Of a stretch of DNA of 64,000 nucleotides, positions 56,501 through 59,731 are shown piece after piece. A program made the translations under genes and the position numbers. A model generated the notes under the pieces. That model was given only the letters and a program-made list of their open reading frames with translations. It did no database searches and was not told the DNA's origin. Origin of the DNA: Lepus europaeus (Eukaryota > Chordata > Mammalia > Lagomorpha > Leporidae); assembly GCF_033115175.1 (NCBI RefSeq), contig NC_084837.1:65557266-65621265 (forward strand), in the 5' to 3' direction. Positions within the stretch are counted from its first letter, which is position 1. Each line of letters begins with the position of its first letter.

Positions 56501-58695
56501 ACCATTTAATCCCATTTATACAAGCTGTTTGAATTATCCTCATAATGGTTCCAAAATTCCATCCAAAGACCCATAGCTCCAACCCTACCCACATTCCAAT
56601 AACTGTAGCCCCACACAGATAGGTGGTGCATAGTTAGTGTCCTCAGGATGGAGAACTGGGTTGTCACAGAGGACAAGGCAAGGTAGGCTGGGCAAGGTCA
56701 GATACTCACCCTCAGGCCGGGCAGGGTCACGATTGAGCACAGCATATCGAGGCAGATCGATACCTTCCTCTTGCAGGATCCGGTACACCTCCCTCCTGTC
56801 ACCCCCAAATACATTAGCTGGGAGAGGCTGGATAGGGAGACTAAGGGGAGAAGCTAGGGAGTTCATTTGTGCAGGGATCAGAAGACATTGGGGCAGAAAA
56901 CTCAGCAGGGAACAGTACAAAAAGTAAGAGCATTTACTTGACTGCCCTCCCAGAATGAGTCTCCTAAACAGGCATGATCTCAGGGTCCCCCGTCCCCCTG
57001 GTCAACAGAAAGCTATACCTATCTTGGATGTAATACTGCATGGCCAAATCATTGATAAGAAAGGGGTTTCGAAGCTTGGAGTAAGCAACAGCTTTGTCCA
57101 GAGGAAAGCCTGGGATGGGGAAAGGAAACAGACCAAAGAAACAGAGTGAAAAAGATACAGTGAGAAATCAGTAAGAGATAGACATACTGTAGCTGCCACT
57201 GAGCTCCCCTACCCATCCAACCCATCACAAATCCTTCTGCCCAGCTTCCCCAGTCTAGGATATTCATCAGGAAGAAGTAAAAGAGAAATTATTTTTGGGG
57301 TCTTTCCAGAGACTCAGTTCTACCAGAGTGCCTAGGAGGTCGAGGGCTGTCCTGATAACAGGATATGGGCTTTAACTATTCCCAGGCAACTCTTATGTAG
57401 GGAAAGCAAACCCCTGGGCACTGTTCTCTAGAGTGTTAGAAGGCGCTGATGGCCTCTTAACTAAGGAAGTAGGGCAGTAAGAACCTAATTTCCCAAGCCA
57501 GCATTCCCACCACCACTCCTTCCTATTTTCCTTCTCAGACCCCAACCTTTGGAGTGGAAAGAGATGAGGCAGTGACAGGACGGCCAGTTTTCCACAGGTT
57601 CGTTGAGGATCACATCTTCTCCCAGGATGATAACAGTCAGGTAGTCAAATCTGCAGAGTCGCTCTAGGATTTGGGTCATTGGCTTGGACTTGGATTTCTT
57701 GGTCATGGCACAAATGCCAACAATGATCTGAGGTTCAGGAGGCTAAAGAGAGGAAGTGTGATCAAGAAATCAGAAACTACCCCCATATAGCACTCCCATC
57801 AAGAAATACTGTTTCAGGGTAGGCACTGTGGTGTAGTGGGTAAAGCTGCTGCATCCCATATGGACTCCAAGTCCCAGCTACTCCTCTTCCAAGCCAGCTC
57901 TCTGCTATGGCCTGGAAGCAATAGAAGATGGCCCAAGTCCTTGAGCACCTGCACCTGTGTGGGAAACCCAGAAGAAGCTCCTGGCTTCGGATCGGCCCAG
58001 CTCCAGCTGTGGCAGCCATTTGAGGAGTGAATCAGCAGATAGAAGACCTCTCTCTCACCCTCTCTGACTCTGCCTTTCTCTAACTCTGCCTTTCAAATAA
58101 ATAATCTTAAATAAATAAGTAAAATTTTTTTTTTAAATTTTAATGAGATGCTTTAAAAAAATACTGTTTCATCTCCTTAGAGCACAATTTCTTCCCAGGA
58201 CTTGAACCTGTGGGATAATGGATGCCTCCTAACATTGATCTGGGTTAAGGCACATCTAGGGATTCTGTTACCTACAGAATAGGAGCATTTCCAGAGTAAA
58301 AAAAATGTGCTCAGGTGGAAGAGCCAGGAACCCGGTTGTTATGAGACAATAGGGGGAGAGCATAAGGGCAGGAGTTTCAAGCAGAGGCAATCTAACCAGT
58401 CTCTACTGCCCCTCCCCTAAACCAGGATAGGGTCTATTTTTGACAAGAAGTCTGCACATCTGGAAAGAACAAGTATCTCCATCCCATGAAATCTCAACCA
58501 TCAGTGACAAGGGTCCCCAACATGTTACATCCTTTTTGCTAATCTTACCACTTCATCCTCCTCGTCCTCAAGGAGCTCGCTGTCACTCTCTTCCGTCCTC
58601 ATGCCTATTCCACGGGTGCCCAGCCCCTCATCTCCAGCTCCCAGGAAGAAATGGGCCGTGGTGCTCTCGCCTTCACTGGCCATCAATGACCACAT
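6589..58695 (-). CDS. PPIP5K1: PPIP5K1, diphosphoinositol pentakisphosphate kinase 1 (whole gene, 29 coding exons)
   Basis: Cytosolic bifunctional enzyme of inositol pyrophosphate metabolism (VIP1 family). An N-terminal ATP-grasp kinase phosphorylates the 1-position of InsP6/5-InsP7, and a histidine-phosphatase-type domain removes it. Exons were placed by GT/AG sites, phase continuity and recognised protein. The coding segments sum to 4344 nt, giving 1447 residues plus TAA (human about 1433). The ATP-grasp kinase covers roughly residues 50-370, with [11 protein letters not shown] carrying Asp332. The phosphatase domain runs about 385-900 and opens with RHGDRTP (Arg399/His400). Residues 900-1447 are a disordered Ser/Pro-rich tail ending in an 11-residue repeat. 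Start is ATG at 58695-58693 (MWSL...). Two extra in-phase cassette exons are possible at 43318-43467 and 34334-34516. No frameshift or premature stop was seen. Confidence 0.96.
6700..7209 (-). repeat. 33-nt (11-residue) degenerate tandem coding repeat
   Basis: About 16 units of 9-11 residues read in series, for example [55 protein letters not shown]. Conserved positions are Gln at 2, Cys or Ala at 4, Gln at 5, Glu/Pro at 6-8 and Val near the end. Most are exactly 11 residues and a few are 9 or 10. Confidence 0.85.
7836..8152 (+). mobile_element. CSINE, old subfamily
   Basis: Lagomorph tRNA-derived SINE. Head GCTGGGCATTTGGCACAG, B-box-like GGGTTCAAGTTCTGG, body ATGGCTCAAGTAGTTGGGTC, A-rich AAATAAAAATAAAAC tail. 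It lies in the last PPIP5K1 intron. Confidence 0.85.
8293..8609 (+). mobile_element. CSINE with target-site duplication
   Basis: Full element ending in poly(A). It is flanked by direct repeats of AAAGATGTAAGCTGAG (about 8276-8291 and 8607-8622), marking a clean retroposition event. Confidence 0.88.
9240..9445. other. unexplained open segment with retained CpGs
   Basis: Between PPIP5K1 exon 29 and the last exon. Both strands are open for 60 or more codons, and several CpGs survive in an otherwise AT-rich intron. Plus-strand reading contains [20 protein letters not shown] minus-strand reading is in phase after exon 29 and ends in a stop, which would give an alternative C-terminus. I do not recognise either product. 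The minus-strand splice sites are weak. Confidence 0.25.
9555..9668 (-). CDS. PPIP5K1: PPIP5K1 coding exon 29
   Basis: Acceptor CCCTATCCAG and donor TGGT|GTAAGT. It encodes [25 protein letters not shown] and RSEKPPW (about residues 1125-1162). Phase 1 in, phase 1 out. Confidence 0.94.
9860..10181 (-). mobile_element. CSINE
   Basis: Reverse-oriented copy: AAATATTTATTTATTTGAAG tail, GAGAGAGAAAGAGAGCGAG, then head complement CCGTGGTGCTGGCCAC. Confidence 0.85.
10215..10557 (+). mobile_element. CSINE, young GGCCGGCGCCGTGGCTCA subfamily
   Basis: CpG-rich and little diverged. It ends in CTGCCTGTC then poly(A). Target duplication AAATTAGTTGACA on both sides (10202-10214 and about 10555-10567). Confidence 0.9.
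11390..11918 (-). mobile_element. CSINE, 5'-truncated, host of a nested CSINE
   Basis: Reverse-oriented element split by the plus-strand CSINE at 11432-11766. Its two halves are ATAAAGATTTGTTTTTATT...GAAAGTCAGA and GTTACAGAGAAAGAGGGAG onward. Confidence 0.8.
11432..11766 (+). mobile_element. nested CSINE
   Basis: Forward element from TTGCCAGTGCCATGATGCAG to poly(A), inserted into the GA-rich tail of the older reverse copy. Confidence 0.82.
12126..12464 (-). mobile_element. CSINE, young subfamily
   Basis: Reverse copy, TTTTTTGACAGGCAGAGTGG through to CCACAGCACCAGCCC. Target duplication CCAAGTCCATGCACTTT (about 12118-12134 and 12464-12480). Confidence 0.88.
12530..13550 (+). mobile_element. 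L1 3' end (ORF2 end and 3'UTR), 5'-truncated
   Basis: Contains the typical L1 ORF2 tail signature (TTTGACAAAGGAGCTAAAAG, AAATGGTGCTGGGAAAATTA, CACTCCTAGGAATTCACCC, ATGTCCATTGGCTGATGA) with several stops, ending in an A-rich stretch near 13530-13550. It is homologous to 20400-22890 of the larger L1. Confidence 0.85.
13772..14118 (+). mobile_element. CSINE inside L1 5'UTR
   Basis: Young-type head followed by an (AAAAT)n tail. Target duplication AAATTAGAGGGACCCT (before) and AAATTAGAGGAACCCT (after) shows that it split the L1 5'UTR. Confidence 0.88.
14839..14870 (+). repeat. (GA)n microsatellite
   Basis: AGAGAG run of about 30 bp at the end of the L1 5'UTR. Confidence 0.9.
15452..15795 (-). 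mobile_element. nested CSINE, young subfamily
   Basis: TTTTTTGACAGGCAGAGTGG through GAGCCACGGCGCCGGCC. CpG-rich, so recent. It is inserted in the outer CSINE at 15361-16362. Confidence 0.9.
15984..16300 (-). mobile_element. nested CSINE
   Basis: AAAGATGTATTTATTTATTT through GCGCCACAAGGCTGGCCCC. It is inserted near the 3' end of the same outer CSINE. Confidence 0.88.
16962..17575 (+). mobile_element. CSINE containing a same-strand, 5'-truncated CSINE
   Basis: The outer copy starts GGGCTGGCATTGTGGCG. At about 17077 it passes directly into the middle of a young-type copy (CACCGGCACACCGGG) that runs to a 26-A tail at about 17379. The outer copy then resumes (GAAGACGGCCCACACC) to its own AAATAAATAAATC tail. 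Confidence 0.85.
20594..20937 (-). mobile_element. CSINE in L1 ORF2
   Basis: Target duplication GACCAAAGACCTAATTCT before and after. Reverse orientation from TTTAAAGATTTACTTATTTA to CCACAGCGCTGGCCC. Confidence 0.9.
21283..21625 (-). mobile_element. CSINE in L1 3' region
   Basis: Target duplication AACAGGCATTTTTC on both sides. Reverse copy ending in GTCGCGGCGCTGCT. Confidence 0.88.
21733..22062 (+). mobile_element. CSINE in L1 3' region
   Basis: Forward copy GGGCCAGCGCTGTGGCGCAG to AAATAAATAAATAAAATATT plus poly(A). AATGAGG flanks both sides. Confidence 0.88.
23053..23380 (+). mobile_element. CSINE
   Basis: Forward copy GGCCAGCATTGTGGCATA to an A tail. It abuts another CSINE directly downstream. 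Confidence 0.88.
23381..23706 (+). mobile_element. CSINE, tandem with the previous one
   Basis: Forward copy GGGCCTATGCCATGGTGCAG to CAAATAAATAAATATTTTTT. Confidence 0.86.
24127..24410 (+). mobile_element. 5'-truncated CSINE with (AAGG)n tail
   Basis: Starts mid-element (TTGTTTGAGTCCTGGCTG) and ends in a GGAAGGAAGGAAGG microsatellite. Confidence 0.8.
24420..25500 (-). mobile_element. ancient L1 3' end
   Basis: Degenerate reverse L1M-type signature (TTACCTCTAGAGGTAACCAC, ACTATTCTGCACCTTC, TTGCATTCTCATCAACAATA). It is interrupted by the CSINE at 24719-25023. Confidence 0.55.
24719..25023 (-). mobile_element. CSINE
   Basis: Reverse copy from CTTTAAGATTTGTTTTTTAC to GCCACAGCATTGGCCCC. Confidence 0.87.
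26518..26745 (-). mobile_element. CSINE fragment with (GA)n
   Basis: Reverse 3' part including a 30-bp GAGAGA run and TCTTCCATGCACTGATTCAC. Confidence 0.75.
26775..27116 (-). mobile_element. CSINE
   Basis: Reverse copy ATTTTATATATTTGAATGGC to CTTTGGCCCC. Confidence 0.82.
27220..27532 (-). mobile_element. CSINE, diverged
   Basis: Reverse copy TTAAAAGATTTGCATATTTA to GGCACAATGCCC. CTTTTCACTTTTT flanks it on both sides. Confidence 0.75.
27575..27893 (-). mobile_element. CSINE, young subfamily
   Basis: Reverse copy TTTTTGACAGGCAGAGTGGA to GAGCCACGGTGCTGGCC, joined to an older CSINE head at 27915-28026. Confidence 0.87.
27894..28026 (-). mobile_element. CSINE fragment (tail stub and tRNA-like half)
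   Basis: TCAAATAAATCTTTTATTCC, then the complement of the CSINE head ending GTGCCACAACAACAGGCCC. The middle is missing. Confidence 0.7.
28048..28403 (-). mobile_element. CSINE with G/A-rich expansion
   Basis: Reverse copy with an expanded GGGAGGGAGAGAGGGAGG tract at 28105-28147, ending GCCACAGCACTGGCCCC. Confidence 0.85.
28945..29240 (-). mobile_element. CSINE
   Basis: Reverse copy TTAAAAGATTTACTTATTTG to CAGCCACAATGCAAGCC. Diverged. Confidence 0.8.
29470..29785 (+). mobile_element. CSINE, old subfamily
   Basis: Forward copy GGATGGATGTTTAGCACAGT with GGGTTCGAGTCCCCACTTC, ending GACTTTCAAAGAAAG. Confidence 0.8.
29797..30114 (+). mobile_element. CSINE
   Basis: Forward copy GAGGCCGGCACTGTGTCACA to CAAATAAATAAATAAATC. 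AAAATGTTT flanks it. Confidence 0.87.
31032..31355 (+). mobile_element. CSINE
   Basis: Forward copy GGGGTTAGCACTGTGGTGCA to GATAAATCTTT and poly(A). Confidence 0.84.
31535..31861 (-). mobile_element. CSINE with target-site duplication
   Basis: Reverse copy. ACATGGCTTGATTTTT is found on both sides (31517-31532 and 31862-31877). Confidence 0.9.
32000..32343 (+). mobile_element. CSINE, old subfamily
   Basis: Forward copy AAGGGCTGGGCATTTGATAC. It has a short ACACACACACACAC run before TTTTCAAATAAAATG. Confidence 0.78.
32344..32640 (-). mobile_element. CSINE, old and diverged
   Basis: Reverse copy AAAATTTATTTGGGAGAGAG to AAATGCCTGCTCC, head to head with the preceding copy. Confidence 0.65.
32726..32863 (-). 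CDS. PPIP5K1: PPIP5K1 coding exon 28
   Basis: Acceptor TTTTCTAACAG and donor GCAG|GTATGG. It encodes [19 protein letters not shown] through [14 protein letters not shown]. Phase 1 both ends. An earlier CAG|GTATCT at 32736/32735 is a possible 10-nt-shorter donor but breaks phase with exon 29. Confidence 0.93.
32864..34333. other. PPIP5K1 intronic sequence, nothing recognised
   Basis: No SINE, LINE or splice-bounded open segment that I can support between exon 28 and the candidate cassette exon. Confidence 0.5.
34334..34516 (-). CDS. PPIP5K1: candidate PPIP5K1 cassette exon (61 codons)
   Basis: The strong acceptor CCCCGTCCCCTCCAG is followed by 183 nt of open, GC-rich, CpG-rich sequence encoding [19 protein letters not shown], then [19 protein letters not shown] and DDPECLYG. 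Phase 1 in and 1 out fit exactly between exons 27 (AAC G) and 28 (GA TTT). The donor G|GTACCC is weak; an alternative GC-type donor (TCTG|GCAAGA at about 34257) keeps the same phase. My remembered canonical human protein skips this segment, so I treat it as alternatively spliced. I know no domain for it. Confidence 0.6.
34517..35453. other. PPIP5K1 intronic sequence with a short coding-like patch
   Basis: Mostly unremarkable. At about 34735-34790 the minus strand reads [18 protein letters not shown] over a CpG-containing stretch, but its splice phases do not fit the neighbours, so it is not called as an exon. Confidence 0.4.
35454..35804 (+). mobile_element. CSINE
   Basis: Forward copy GGAGGCCAGCACTGTGGCCT to AAATAAATAAATAAATCTTT and poly(A). 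Confidence 0.9.
35822..36150 (+). mobile_element. CSINE, adjacent copy
   Basis: Forward copy GAGGGGTTGGCACTGTGGCG to AAATAAATAAATAAATC and poly(A), 17 bp after the previous one. Confidence 0.9.
36151..38658. other. PPIP5K1 intronic sequence, repeat-poor
   Basis: About 2.5 kb in which I recognise no interspersed repeat and no coding exon. This is unusual for its flanks, but no specific function is visible. Confidence 0.5.
38659..38721 (-). CDS. PPIP5K1: PPIP5K1 coding exon 27
   Basis: Acceptor CTTTTCTCCCCAG and donor AACG|GTACGT. The 63-nt exon encodes [21 protein letters not shown], the conserved basic/Ser segment near residues 1058-1078. Phase 1 both ends. Confidence 0.95.
39423..39548 (-). 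CDS. PPIP5K1: PPIP5K1 coding exon 26
   Basis: Acceptor GGCCTTGCAG and donor GATG|GTATGT. It encodes [19 protein letters not shown] then [15 protein letters not shown] (about 1016-1057). Phase 1 both ends. Confidence 0.95.
39790..41695. other. PPIP5K1 intron 25-26, one ancient repeat
   Basis: Apart from the MIR-like element at about 40070-40240 I recognise nothing. No supported exon. Confidence 0.5.
40070..40240 (-). mobile_element. MIR-family ancient SINE
   Basis: Reverse MIR core: CCTGATGAAGAAACTGAG, GGTCAAGGTCACAGAATTTG, ATCCAGGTCTCCTGGCTC. Confidence 0.55.
41697..41965 (+). mobile_element. CSINE, old and partly deleted
   Basis: Forward copy GGTATTTGGCTTAGAGGCTA with GGGTTTGAGTCCAGC, lacking part of the middle, ending AAATAAAAAATAAC and poly(A). 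Confidence 0.78.
42615..42705 (-). CDS. PPIP5K1: PPIP5K1 coding exon 25
   Basis: Acceptor TTTTTCTGCAG and donor CTAG|GTATGG. It encodes [19 protein letters not shown] then [11 protein letters not shown] (about 986-1015). Phase 0 in, phase 1 out. Confidence 0.95.
43318..43467 (-). CDS. PPIP5K1: candidate PPIP5K1 cassette exon (50 codons)
   Basis: Acceptor GGTATGATTGCAG and donor ACACAG|GTGTCC enclose 150 open nucleotides in phase 0, matching exons 24 and 25, which are both phase 0 at this junction. The product starts [15 protein letters not shown], then a strongly basic [17 protein letters not shown], resembling a nuclear-localisation or basophilic-kinase site. Dense CpGs in an AT-rich intron suggest coding constraint. 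Not in the canonical human protein as I recall it. Confidence 0.5.
44093..44132 (+). repeat. 20-bp perfect tandem duplication
   Basis: TCTGATCTATTTCCCATAAG twice in a row, intronic. Confidence 0.9.
44870..45000 (-). mobile_element. MIR
   Basis: Reverse MIR core ATTGAGGCATAGAAAGGTTA, AGTGACCTAGGCAAGGTCAC. Confidence 0.65.
45286..45450 (-). CDS. PPIP5K1: PPIP5K1 coding exon 24
   Basis: Acceptor TTACTGAACAG and donor GAG|GTAATG. It encodes [18 protein letters not shown] then [19 protein letters not shown] and SME (931-985). Phase 0 both ends. Confidence 0.95.
45563..45679 (-). CDS. PPIP5K1: PPIP5K1 coding exon 23
   Basis: Acceptor CTGCCGCATAG and donor GAG|GTGGGT. It encodes [19 protein letters not shown] then CGFRPASSE (892-930), the end of the phosphatase-like domain. 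Phase 0. Confidence 0.95.
45680..46258. other. PPIP5K1 intron 22, unique part
   Basis: No recognised repeat or exon before the CSINE at 46259. Confidence 0.5.
46259..46580 (+). mobile_element. CSINE
   Basis: Forward copy GGGGCCAGTGCTGTGGCGTA to CAAATAAATAAATCC. AAGTTTTT flanks it. Confidence 0.9.
46653..46760 (-). CDS. PPIP5K1: PPIP5K1 coding exon 22
   Basis: Acceptor TGTGTTTGGCAG and donor CGG|GTGAGT. It encodes [19 protein letters not shown] then [17 protein letters not shown] (856-891). Arg replaces the Gln I recall in human at the last codon. Confidence 0.95.
46926..47040 (-). CDS. PPIP5K1: PPIP5K1 coding exon 21
   Basis: Acceptor GCTGTCACCTCAG and donor GAT|GTAAGG. It encodes [20 protein letters not shown] then [18 protein letters not shown]. 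The SESHVHSLL block is the distal His motif region of the phosphatase fold. Confidence 0.96.
47235..47362 (-). CDS. PPIP5K1: PPIP5K1 coding exon 20
   Basis: Acceptor TATGGCCCCTAG and donor CCCCT|GTGAGG. It encodes [20 protein letters not shown] then [14 protein letters not shown] (775-816). Confidence 0.96.
47681..47904 (-). CDS. PPIP5K1: PPIP5K1 coding exon 19
   Basis: Acceptor CTGCCTTCCTTCCAG and donor CCCAG|GTGTGT. It encodes [39 protein letters not shown] and [12 protein letters not shown] (700-774), part of the phosphatase domain. Confidence 0.96.
48087..48228 (-). CDS. PPIP5K1: PPIP5K1 coding exon 18
   Basis: Acceptor TTCCCCACACAG and donor GTAG|GTGGGT. It encodes [19 protein letters not shown] then [19 protein letters not shown] (653-699). 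Confidence 0.96.
48862..49183 (+). mobile_element. CSINE
   Basis: Forward copy GGGGCTGGCGCTGTGGCGTA to AAATAAATAAATCC and poly(A). CTATCAG flanks it on both sides. Confidence 0.92.
49287..49611 (+). mobile_element. CSINE
   Basis: Forward copy GGGGCCAGTGCTGTAGCGCA with a short head deletion, ending TAAATAAATAAAATTAATC. Confidence 0.9.
49745..49935 (+). mobile_element. MIR
   Basis: CAGTGGTTAATAGCCTGAGC, CACTGGGTTCATGCAGG, AGGTTTCCTCATGTGTAAAA. Confidence 0.75.
50311..50648 (-). mobile_element. CSINE
   Basis: Reverse copy with near-identical flanks TTAAGTTGCTAAGG and TTAAGTTACTAAGT. Confidence 0.9.
50674..51003 (-). mobile_element. CSINE, young subfamily
   Basis: Reverse copy. TTAGACTAGTTTTTT duplicated on both sides. 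CpG-rich GTGCCGGCGCCGCAAGG head. Confidence 0.92.
51310..51445 (+). mobile_element. MIR 3' part
   Basis: ATCTCAAAGGGCTACTATAA, AAGATTAAATAAGATAAGA, AAAGTCTGGCATGCAGTTAG. Confidence 0.7.
51499..51681 (-). CDS. PPIP5K1: PPIP5K1 coding exon 17
   Basis: Acceptor TTCCTCATCAG and donor CAG|GTCAGG. It encodes [38 protein letters not shown] and FGPEDYDQ (592-652). The antisense-looking extension to 51786 is intron. Confidence 0.96.
51768..51879 (+). repeat. inverted repeat arm A (intron 16)
   Basis: 112 nt whose reverse complement occurs at 52479-52590 with about 6 mismatches (about 95% identity). Starts CTTGTAGATCCAGTTGCAT and ends CTTCTTCACGTTGGCAC. It does not look like CSINE, L1 or MIR. Confidence 0.95.
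51970..52091 (-). CDS. PPIP5K1: PPIP5K1 coding exon 16
   Basis: Acceptor GGCTCCCTAG and donor AAG|GTGCAT. It encodes [20 protein letters not shown] then [20 protein letters not shown] (551-591), a core phosphatase-fold segment. Confidence 0.96.
52257..52388 (-). CDS. PPIP5K1: PPIP5K1 coding exon 15
   Basis: Acceptor TATCCCCTCAG and donor CAGG|GTGAGT. It encodes [20 protein letters not shown] then [19 protein letters not shown] and YPGGQ (507-550). Confidence 0.96.
52479..52590 (-). repeat. inverted repeat arm B (intron 14)
   Basis: Partner of 51768-51879 in opposite orientation. The two arms have equal length (112 nt) and enclose a 599-nt loop with exons 15 and 16. Confidence 0.95.
52629..52711 (-). 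CDS. PPIP5K1: PPIP5K1 coding exon 14
   Basis: Acceptor TATCCTGCAG and donor CAAG|GTAAGA. It encodes [19 protein letters not shown] then VKASNEGQ (479-506). Confidence 0.96.
52799..52908 (-). CDS. PPIP5K1: PPIP5K1 coding exon 13
   Basis: Acceptor TATTTCCTCTAG and donor GAGAT|GTGAGA. It encodes [20 protein letters not shown] then [16 protein letters not shown] (443-478). Confidence 0.96.
53046..53121 (-). CDS. PPIP5K1: PPIP5K1 coding exon 12
   Basis: Acceptor CTTACTTCTTCAG and donor TTCAG|GTAAGG. It encodes [20 protein letters not shown] then PEQLQ (418-442). Confidence 0.96.
53231..53317 (-). CDS. PPIP5K1: PPIP5K1 coding exon 11, phosphatase signature
   Basis: Acceptor TCCCATCTTAG and donor CCAAG|GTAGGA. 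It encodes [19 protein letters not shown] then KMKMEVTHP (389-416). The RHGDRTP motif is the histidine-phosphatase signature; by my exon count its first residues are Arg399 and His400, the numbering I recall for human PPIP5K1. Confidence 0.97.
53558..53659 (-). CDS. PPIP5K1: PPIP5K1 coding exon 10
   Basis: Acceptor TTTCTCTTAG and donor ACTAT|GTAAGC. It encodes [20 protein letters not shown] then [13 protein letters not shown] (354-388), the linker between the kinase and phosphatase domains. Confidence 0.96.
53695..53985 (+). mobile_element. CSINE
   Basis: Forward copy GGGCTGGCGCTGTGGCGCAG to TTTCAAATAAATAAGTC. Confidence 0.9.
54122..54428 (-). mobile_element. CSINE, old subfamily
   Basis: Reverse copy TTTTTATATATTTCTTTGTC to CACCACTAGGCTAAATTC. 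Diverged. Confidence 0.7.
54714..54835 (-). CDS. PPIP5K1: PPIP5K1 coding exon 9, kinase catalytic segment
   Basis: Acceptor TTTTCTCTCGTAG and donor TTAGG|GTAAGA. It encodes [20 protein letters not shown] then [15 protein letters not shown] (314-353). Asp332 and Asn334 of the DVN triplet match the metal-binding acidic site of ATP-grasp enzymes; Asp332 is the residue I recall as required for kinase activity. Confidence 0.97.
54941..55102 (-). CDS. PPIP5K1: PPIP5K1 coding exon 8
   Basis: Acceptor CTATGTACCTGCAG and donor AAG|GTAGGC. It encodes [20 protein letters not shown] then [19 protein letters not shown] and ARKVCVAFK (260-313), kinase domain. Confidence 0.96.
55540..55641 (-). CDS. PPIP5K1: PPIP5K1 coding exon 7
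   Basis: Acceptor TTCCTCCTGAAG (AAG type) and donor AAG|GTTATG (T at +3). It encodes [19 protein letters not shown] then [15 protein letters not shown] (226-259), kinase domain. Confidence 0.95.
55782..55936 (-). CDS. PPIP5K1: PPIP5K1 coding exon 6
   Basis: Acceptor CCTACTTTTCAG and donor AAG|GTGGGG. It encodes [38 protein letters not shown] and [12 protein letters not shown] (174-225). KPFVEKP lies in the ATP-grasp nucleotide-binding region. Confidence 0.96.
56160..56368 (+). mobile_element. 5'-truncated CSINE
   Basis: Forward fragment: GATGGCTCAAGTATTTAGGT, ATATGGGAGAACTGG, then A-rich CAAAAAACAAAAAAC tail. Confidence 0.7.
56710..56795 (-). CDS. PPIP5K1: PPIP5K1 coding exon 5
   Basis: Acceptor GGGGGTGACAG (poor pyrimidine tract) and donor GAGG|GTGAGT. 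It encodes [19 protein letters not shown] then LNRDPARPE (145-173). Confidence 0.95.
57019..57109 (-). CDS. PPIP5K1: PPIP5K1 coding exon 4
   Basis: Acceptor TTTCCCCATCCCAG and donor GATAG|GTATAG. It encodes [19 protein letters not shown] then [10 protein letters not shown] (115-144). Confidence 0.96.
57547..57742 (-). CDS. PPIP5K1: PPIP5K1 coding exon 3
   Basis: Acceptor TTCCTCTCTTTAG and a weak donor AAAG|GTTGGG. It encodes [39 protein letters not shown] and [15 protein letters not shown] (50-114), the start of the kinase module. Confidence 0.95.
57815..58133 (+). mobile_element. CSINE
   Basis: Forward copy GGGTAGGCACTGTGGTGTAG. ATACTGTTTCA flanks it on both sides (about 57806 and 58160). 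Confidence 0.88.
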
Positions 58696-58723
58696 CCCCG
58701 CCGGAGCACCCACTCATCCCGCT
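58549..58723 (-). CDS. PPIP5K1: PPIP5K1 first coding exon with start codon
   Basis: Acceptor CCCTTTTCTGCAG, 28 nt of 5'UTR, then ATG at 58695-58693. It encodes [19 protein letters not shown] then [13 protein letters not shown] (1-49). Donor GTG|GTAAGA. The start is chosen because MWSL...ASEGEST matches the known PPIP5K1 N-terminus. An upstream out-of-frame ATG lies at 58717-58715. Confidence 0.96.
58673..58717 (-). promoter_or_regulatory. overlapping upstream ORF at PPIP5K1 start
   Basis: ATG at 58717-58715 (G at -3, A at +4) opens a 15-codon frame including stop, ending in TGA at 58675-58673. That is 20 nt past the main ATG at 58695 and in a different frame. Ribosomes using it cannot directly initiate at the main start, so it should lower PPIP5K1 translation. 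The effect is inference. Confidence 0.6.
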
Positions 58724-58998
58724 CTGCAGAAAAGGGTACCCCATAAGCACAGAATCCAAACACTTGGAAGTGGGTAGGGACAGGGTAAAGGGAATGAAAA
58801 AATAGGAGAGAACCATAAAGGTCTAGAGGAAACAGGAAACAGATCTACAGGAAGAAGGATCAACAAGAAAAGAGGTACATGGGCTGTGACTTGAAATGAT
58901 TAAAGAGGTATGAGAGAAAAACAAGGTCTCCAGATTCCTCCCTGCTCACCGCACCCAAACCAAGAAATTGGTAAGAGAATCAGGAGATTAAGCCTTAC

Positions 58999-59094
58999 AG
59001 TGCTGGCATATCCCCGACTCTGGCAGCAGGAAACAGTGTGAACTCCAGACAGCAAATGGGAAAGGAATGCTTCAAGGAAGGCTACTGTTGATTC
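58999..59094 (-). other. PPIP5K1: candidate PPIP5K1 5'UTR exon
   Basis: Good acceptor CCTTCTCTCCTGATAG and donor ACT|GTAAGG bracket 96 nt. If included upstream of 58723 it contributes an ATG near its end that yields a six-codon upstream ORF stopping before the main start. No direct evidence of use. Confidence 0.45.
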
Positions 59095-59731
59095 CTATCA
59101 GGAGAGAAGGTTAGAGTGACATTTCAACCTTTGGATGCATTTCATAATGTTCCTAGCCTTTCTCTGCCTCCCCACAGTAGTGCGGAACTCCAGGATTTAA
59201 CTCAAGGACAGAGGAATGAGACAGCTCAGCTGCTTTTCCCTTAAACGCCATCTTCATTCCTACGAAGGATTAACTAACAAAAAACATTTATCGAGGGTGC
59301 CATCTGCTTTAAGCATTAGATCATATTAAAATCCCCTGTGCTTTCTCTCGCTCCTTCACCCATTCTACCTTAAAAGGTAGATGCTCACATTTGGAAAATC
59401 TGTTCAAGGAAAGAGGTCTGTTTTGGTTGGGAGGTTGAGGATATAGGCATTCCCAACAGCAGGCTCCAGCCCATTCTCAGACTGAAATCTCAACATTCCC
59501 TCCACTGTCCCTGGTACTACACAGCCAGCGCTGGTCTAGGCCAATGTCCTTCACACCAGGAACTACACTGGGAAAAAAATCATCTGCCTAAATTCACCTC
59601 AGTTAAGGATATCATAAGACTTCAACTTGAATCAAAACAGGCTGGCAGATGCATACAGACATCTATAGAGTAGTGGTTTTCTTTTTTTGTTTTATTTTGT
59701 TGTTCTATTTTTTAAATTTTCCTTCTTTAAG

